Part shown: positions 6,238 through 7,517 of the stretch, piece by piece
How positions within the stretch are numbered: position 1 is the stretch's first letter
Layout of the letters: each line of letters begins with the position of its first letter
NCBI GenBank assembly: GCA_007116525.1
Contig: SKIH01000024.1
Coordinates: 1 to 7,517 of the forward strand
Direction: 5' to 3'
From: Bacilli bacterium
Lineage (GTDB): Bacteria; Bacillota_I; Bacilli_A; RF39; UBA660
DNA: 7,517 bases
The notes under the pieces: generated by a model
Told to the model about the DNA's origin: nothing
Seen by the model: the letters and a program-made list of their open reading frames with translations, nothing else
Database searches by the model: none
Translations under genes and position numbers: made by a program

Positions 6238-6333
6238 TTACTTTGTTAAAGAAGATTGATTGAGTGAAAGACTTGAGAATTTACAAAAAAGATTTAACCA
6301 AAGTAAAAACTTATAAAAAAAGAGATGTATTAT
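6238..6333. other. Short non-coding stretch between promoter-like site and IS end
   Basis: This AT-rich, purine-biased stretch has no ORF, RBS or strong hairpin. It could be the leader of a gene displaced by the IS insertion. No stable RNA is recognisable in it. Confidence 0.35.
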
Positions 6334-6358
6334 TGAAATAGTCAACGAAAAGTAGACA
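6334..6358 (-). repeat. Probable right terminal inverted repeat of the IS
   Basis: On the plus strand this begins TGAAATAGTCAACG and ends AGTAGACA. Seen from the IS it ends in CA, as IS3-family termini do, and has the GTCAAC...GACA look common to such ends. It lies 12 bases outside the orfB stop. The matching left end is outside the window, so its exact length is unproven. Confidence 0.6.
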
Positions 6359-6361
6359 GAT

Positions 6362-6415
6362 AAAAAGAATTTAGAACCCTAGATCAATTTTATATTGAAC
6401 TGGGGTTTTATATTT
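6362..6415. terminator. Possible bidirectional terminator hairpin at the orfB 3' end
   Basis: Bases 6375-6388 pair with 6394-6407 in a 14-position stem with one A-A mismatch and one G-T pair, around a 5-base loop. It has a solid core of AACCC with GGGTT. On the plus strand it is followed by TTATATTTT. On the minus strand it covers the last orfB codons and is followed, after the stop, by TTCTTTTT. It could end transposase mRNA and also stop transcripts entering the IS from the flank. Confidence 0.55.
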
Positions 6416-7234
6416 TAACTTAAATGAAGGTCTTTCATTGTTAAAATAATGAATAAATTCATCAATGAATTCGAATAAATTGTCACATTCCCTATAATTG
6501 AAGTCACAGTTCATTTCTTCTTTAATCCAACCATTTATTGATTCGATAACTGGATTGTCTGTTGGCGTTCCTGCTCGCGACATTGAATGAATTATGTTAT
6601 AATTTTTATGGATGTCTGCAAACATCCTCGAGGAGTATGTTGCTCCTTGGTCTGTGTGAAGAATAACCTCTTTAGGTTGTTCTTCTTTTATTTTACTTAA
6701 TAAATCCTTTAACCCCTCGTAGTATGTGCGAACATCTCCGTTTTTATCACTAAGGTTATAACTCAGTATTTCGTTGTTAAATACATCTAGATAAAATGTT
6801 AAGTTGTATAACTTACCCTTAAAAGGAATGCAAGTCATATCTGAAACTATCTTTTGATAAGGTCCTGTTGTTTTCCAGTTTGTTTTTATTATATTAGGAT
6901 AATCTAGTCTCTCGTGTTTGGGTTTTATCCATTTATATCTTTTTACTTTTGATTTTATATTCAAATATTTACAACATTTATGAACTTGATGATCTGAAAT
7001 AATCCAACCAGTTTTATTTCTTATTAATCCGTTTATTCTTCTATAACCGTATGACGGATATTTGTTGTGAATGTTTTTTACATATTGTTCTAAATCAATG
7101 CGATCCTGTTTATATTGCCTCCACTTAGCTCTATTGTTTGACCATCTGTAGTAACCACTTCTAGATATATTCATATAATCACATAGAGATTTTATTGAAA
7201 ACTCCTTTGATAGTATTTCGACTATTTCAAATTC
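6371..7234 (-). CDS. IS3-family transposase OrfB (catalytic part, -1 frame)
   Basis: OrfB supplies the catalytic domain of the OrfAB transposase, which excises and inserts the IS. The frame joined by frameshifting begins at 7234 with EFEIVEILSKEF and gives 287 residues; the first ATG in frame is at 7174 (267 residues). From that ATG, an HTH_21-like region includes RSGYYRW and YPSYGYRRI. The integrase core follows with Asp112 (VSDMT), Asp175 (HTDQGATYSS) and Glu211 (NPVIESINGWIKEE), the last two separated by 35 residues as in DD(35)E. The end FNNERPSFKLKYKTPVQY is the family's usual tail. All catalytic residues are present and no internal stop is seen. No good start codon with an RBS precedes the frame: AAAGGAG at 7202-7208 is 27 bases from the ATG and nearest an ATA. 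OrfB is therefore probably made mainly as the fusion. Confidence 0.93.
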   Translation of the reverse strand, partial: EFEIVEILSKEFSIKSLCDYMNISRSGYYRWSNNRAKWRQYKQDRIDLEQYVKNIHNKYPSYGYRRINGLIRNKTGWIISDHQVHKCCKYLNIKSKVKRYKWIKPKHERLDYPNIIKTNWKTTGPYQKIVSDMTCIPFKGKLYNLTFYLDVFNNEILSYNLSDKNGDVRTYYEGLKDLLSKIKEEQPKEVILHTDQGATYSSRMFADIHKNYNIIHSMSRAGTPTDNPVIESINGWIKEEMNCDFNYRECDNLFEFIDEFIHYFNNERPSFKLKYKTPVQYKIDLGF

Positions 7235-7240
7235 TTTTTT
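7210..7240 (-). promoter_or_regulatory. Programmed -1 frameshift site with downstream hairpin
   Basis: The slippery heptamer A_AAA_AAG lies at 7240-7234, in phase with orfA codons AGA AAA AAG. A -1 slip continues as GAA TTT GAA into orfB. Eight bases downstream, ATAGT (7225-7221) pairs with ACTAT (7214-7210) around CGAAAT, and TTTG/CAAA can extend the stem across a two-base bulge. The orfA stop TAG (7224-7222) lies in this stem. An SD-like AAAGGAG at 7278-7272 is about 31 bases upstream, further than usual stimulators. Confidence 0.8.
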
Positions 7241-7517
7241 CTTATAGAAATGTATTGTTTGCTTTGACCATCTCCTTTCACAATGTACCCCTTTTTTAAA
7301 CGTTCATTTTCAATCCTCAACTTCATATTTTCATATTCTAATTTTTCTAGTTCACTTAACTTTTTTCTTGATGAATGTTTTATTAATGGATTTCCTGGTT
7401 TTCTTTTGTTTATTAATCCATATTCACCTTTTTCATAATATTTTTTAAGCCAATTGTTTAACATACCATTACTTATTTTTTCGTCATTAGACACTTTTAA
7501 TGTAGACTCATGGTCTT
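7222..7517 (-). CDS. IS3-family transposase OrfA, N-terminus beyond window
   Basis: OrfA binds the IS ends and forms the N-terminal part of the OrfAB transposase. The frame is open through the window edge: DHESTLK precedes the GTG at 7494, so that GTG is unlikely to be the true start and the gene is partial. Visible parts are the end of a helix-turn-helix (ISNGMLNNWLKKYYEKGEYGL) and a leucine-zipper-like coiled coil (LSELEKLEYENMKLRIENER) used for multimerisation. A short tail, LKKGYIVKGDG, leads to the stop at 7224-7222. The frameshift heptamer lies just before the stop, so most ribosomes would make OrfA and a fraction OrfAB. Confidence 0.88.
   Translation of the reverse strand, partial: DHESTLKVSNDEKISNGMLNNWLKKYYEKGEYGLINKRKPGNPLIKHSSRKKLSELEKLEYENMKLRIENERLKKGYIVKGDGQSKQYISIRKKNLK

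Larger units (their letters stand above)
6334..7517 (-). mobile_element. IS3-family insertion sequence, 3' part, cut by the window edge
   Basis: The element lies on the minus strand and shows its right end, a complete orfB and most of orfA. IS3-family members are usually 1.2-1.5 kb, so only the start of orfA and the left end should be missing. The family is set by the two overlapping frames joined by -1 frameshifting, the DD(35)E transposase and a terminus of the TG...CA kind. The outer boundary at 6334 is inferred from the right-end sequence; the target duplication cannot be tested without the left end. The reading frames appear intact, so the copy may be active. Subgroup within IS3 is not settled. 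Confidence 0.88.

Noticed and set aside
6238..6333. Possible rRNA spacer, tRNA or other stable RNA remnant
   Set aside because: The purine-rich wording looks leader-like, but no tRNA fold, boxA or rRNA end can be supported.
7291..7297. Second in-phase A_AAA_AAG as the main frameshift site
   Set aside because: Slipping here would replace the GYIVKGDG region with an unfamiliar GVHCERRW stretch. The downstream site gives KKEFEIVEIL, which fits the family. It is kept only as a secondary possibility.
1..7517. CRISPR array, retron, toxin-antitoxin or phage-defence module
   Set aside because: There are no regularly spaced direct repeats, reverse transcriptase, nuclease/antitoxin pair or other defence hallmark on either strand.

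Overview
The window is very AT-rich: lines counted by eye range from under 20 to about 30% GC in most genes. It has strong purine-rich Shine-Dalgarno sites of the AAGGAGGTGAT type, tightly packed genes, and standard-code reading with no TGA read as Trp. This points to a low-GC Bacillota. A Gemella-like host-associated coccus is my guess from the overall protein style, but there is no marker gene to prove it.

Region 1 (about 58-4074, + strand) is a compact four-gene unit. It encodes a charged, tail-anchored membrane protein of unknown role, an RluA-family rRNA pseudouridine synthase with an S4 domain, a class II CPD photolyase, and a polytopic membrane protein resembling a CPBP-family protein that has lost its catalytic-type residues. 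Gaps are 30 nt, 7 nt and a 17-nt overlap, so co-translation is likely. A perfect 12-bp A/T-rich hairpin with the last stop codon inside it ends the unit.

Region 2 (about 4076-6211, + strand) begins with a good promoter whose spacer is occupied by a perfect 12-bp palindrome. It encodes a small MscS-type mechanosensitive channel, a DUF2177 four-helix membrane protein, and an unrecognised 258-residue soluble protein that looks like a metallopeptidase-like fold without its histidines. A hairpin-plus-T-tract terminator closes it. The DUF2177 gene also has a near-consensus promoter placed so that its transcript would begin inside the gene.

Region 3 (6212-6333) is a 122-bp intergenic stretch with a promoter-like sequence but no gene. 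It is cut short by an insertion sequence.

Region 4 (about 6334-7517, - strand) is the 3' part of an IS3-family insertion sequence. It contains the right end, OrfB with a complete DD(35)E triad, and most of OrfA, which runs off the window. The two frames are joined by an A_AAA_AAG -1 frameshift signal followed by a hairpin. A strong near-symmetrical hairpin at the 3' end of orfB could terminate transcription in both directions.

I see no CRISPR array, tRNA, rRNA, retron, toxin-antitoxin pair or recognised defence system. The most unusual items are the photolyase unit with its residue-depleted CPBP-like partner, the palindromic mscS promoter, and the internal promoter of the DUF2177 gene.
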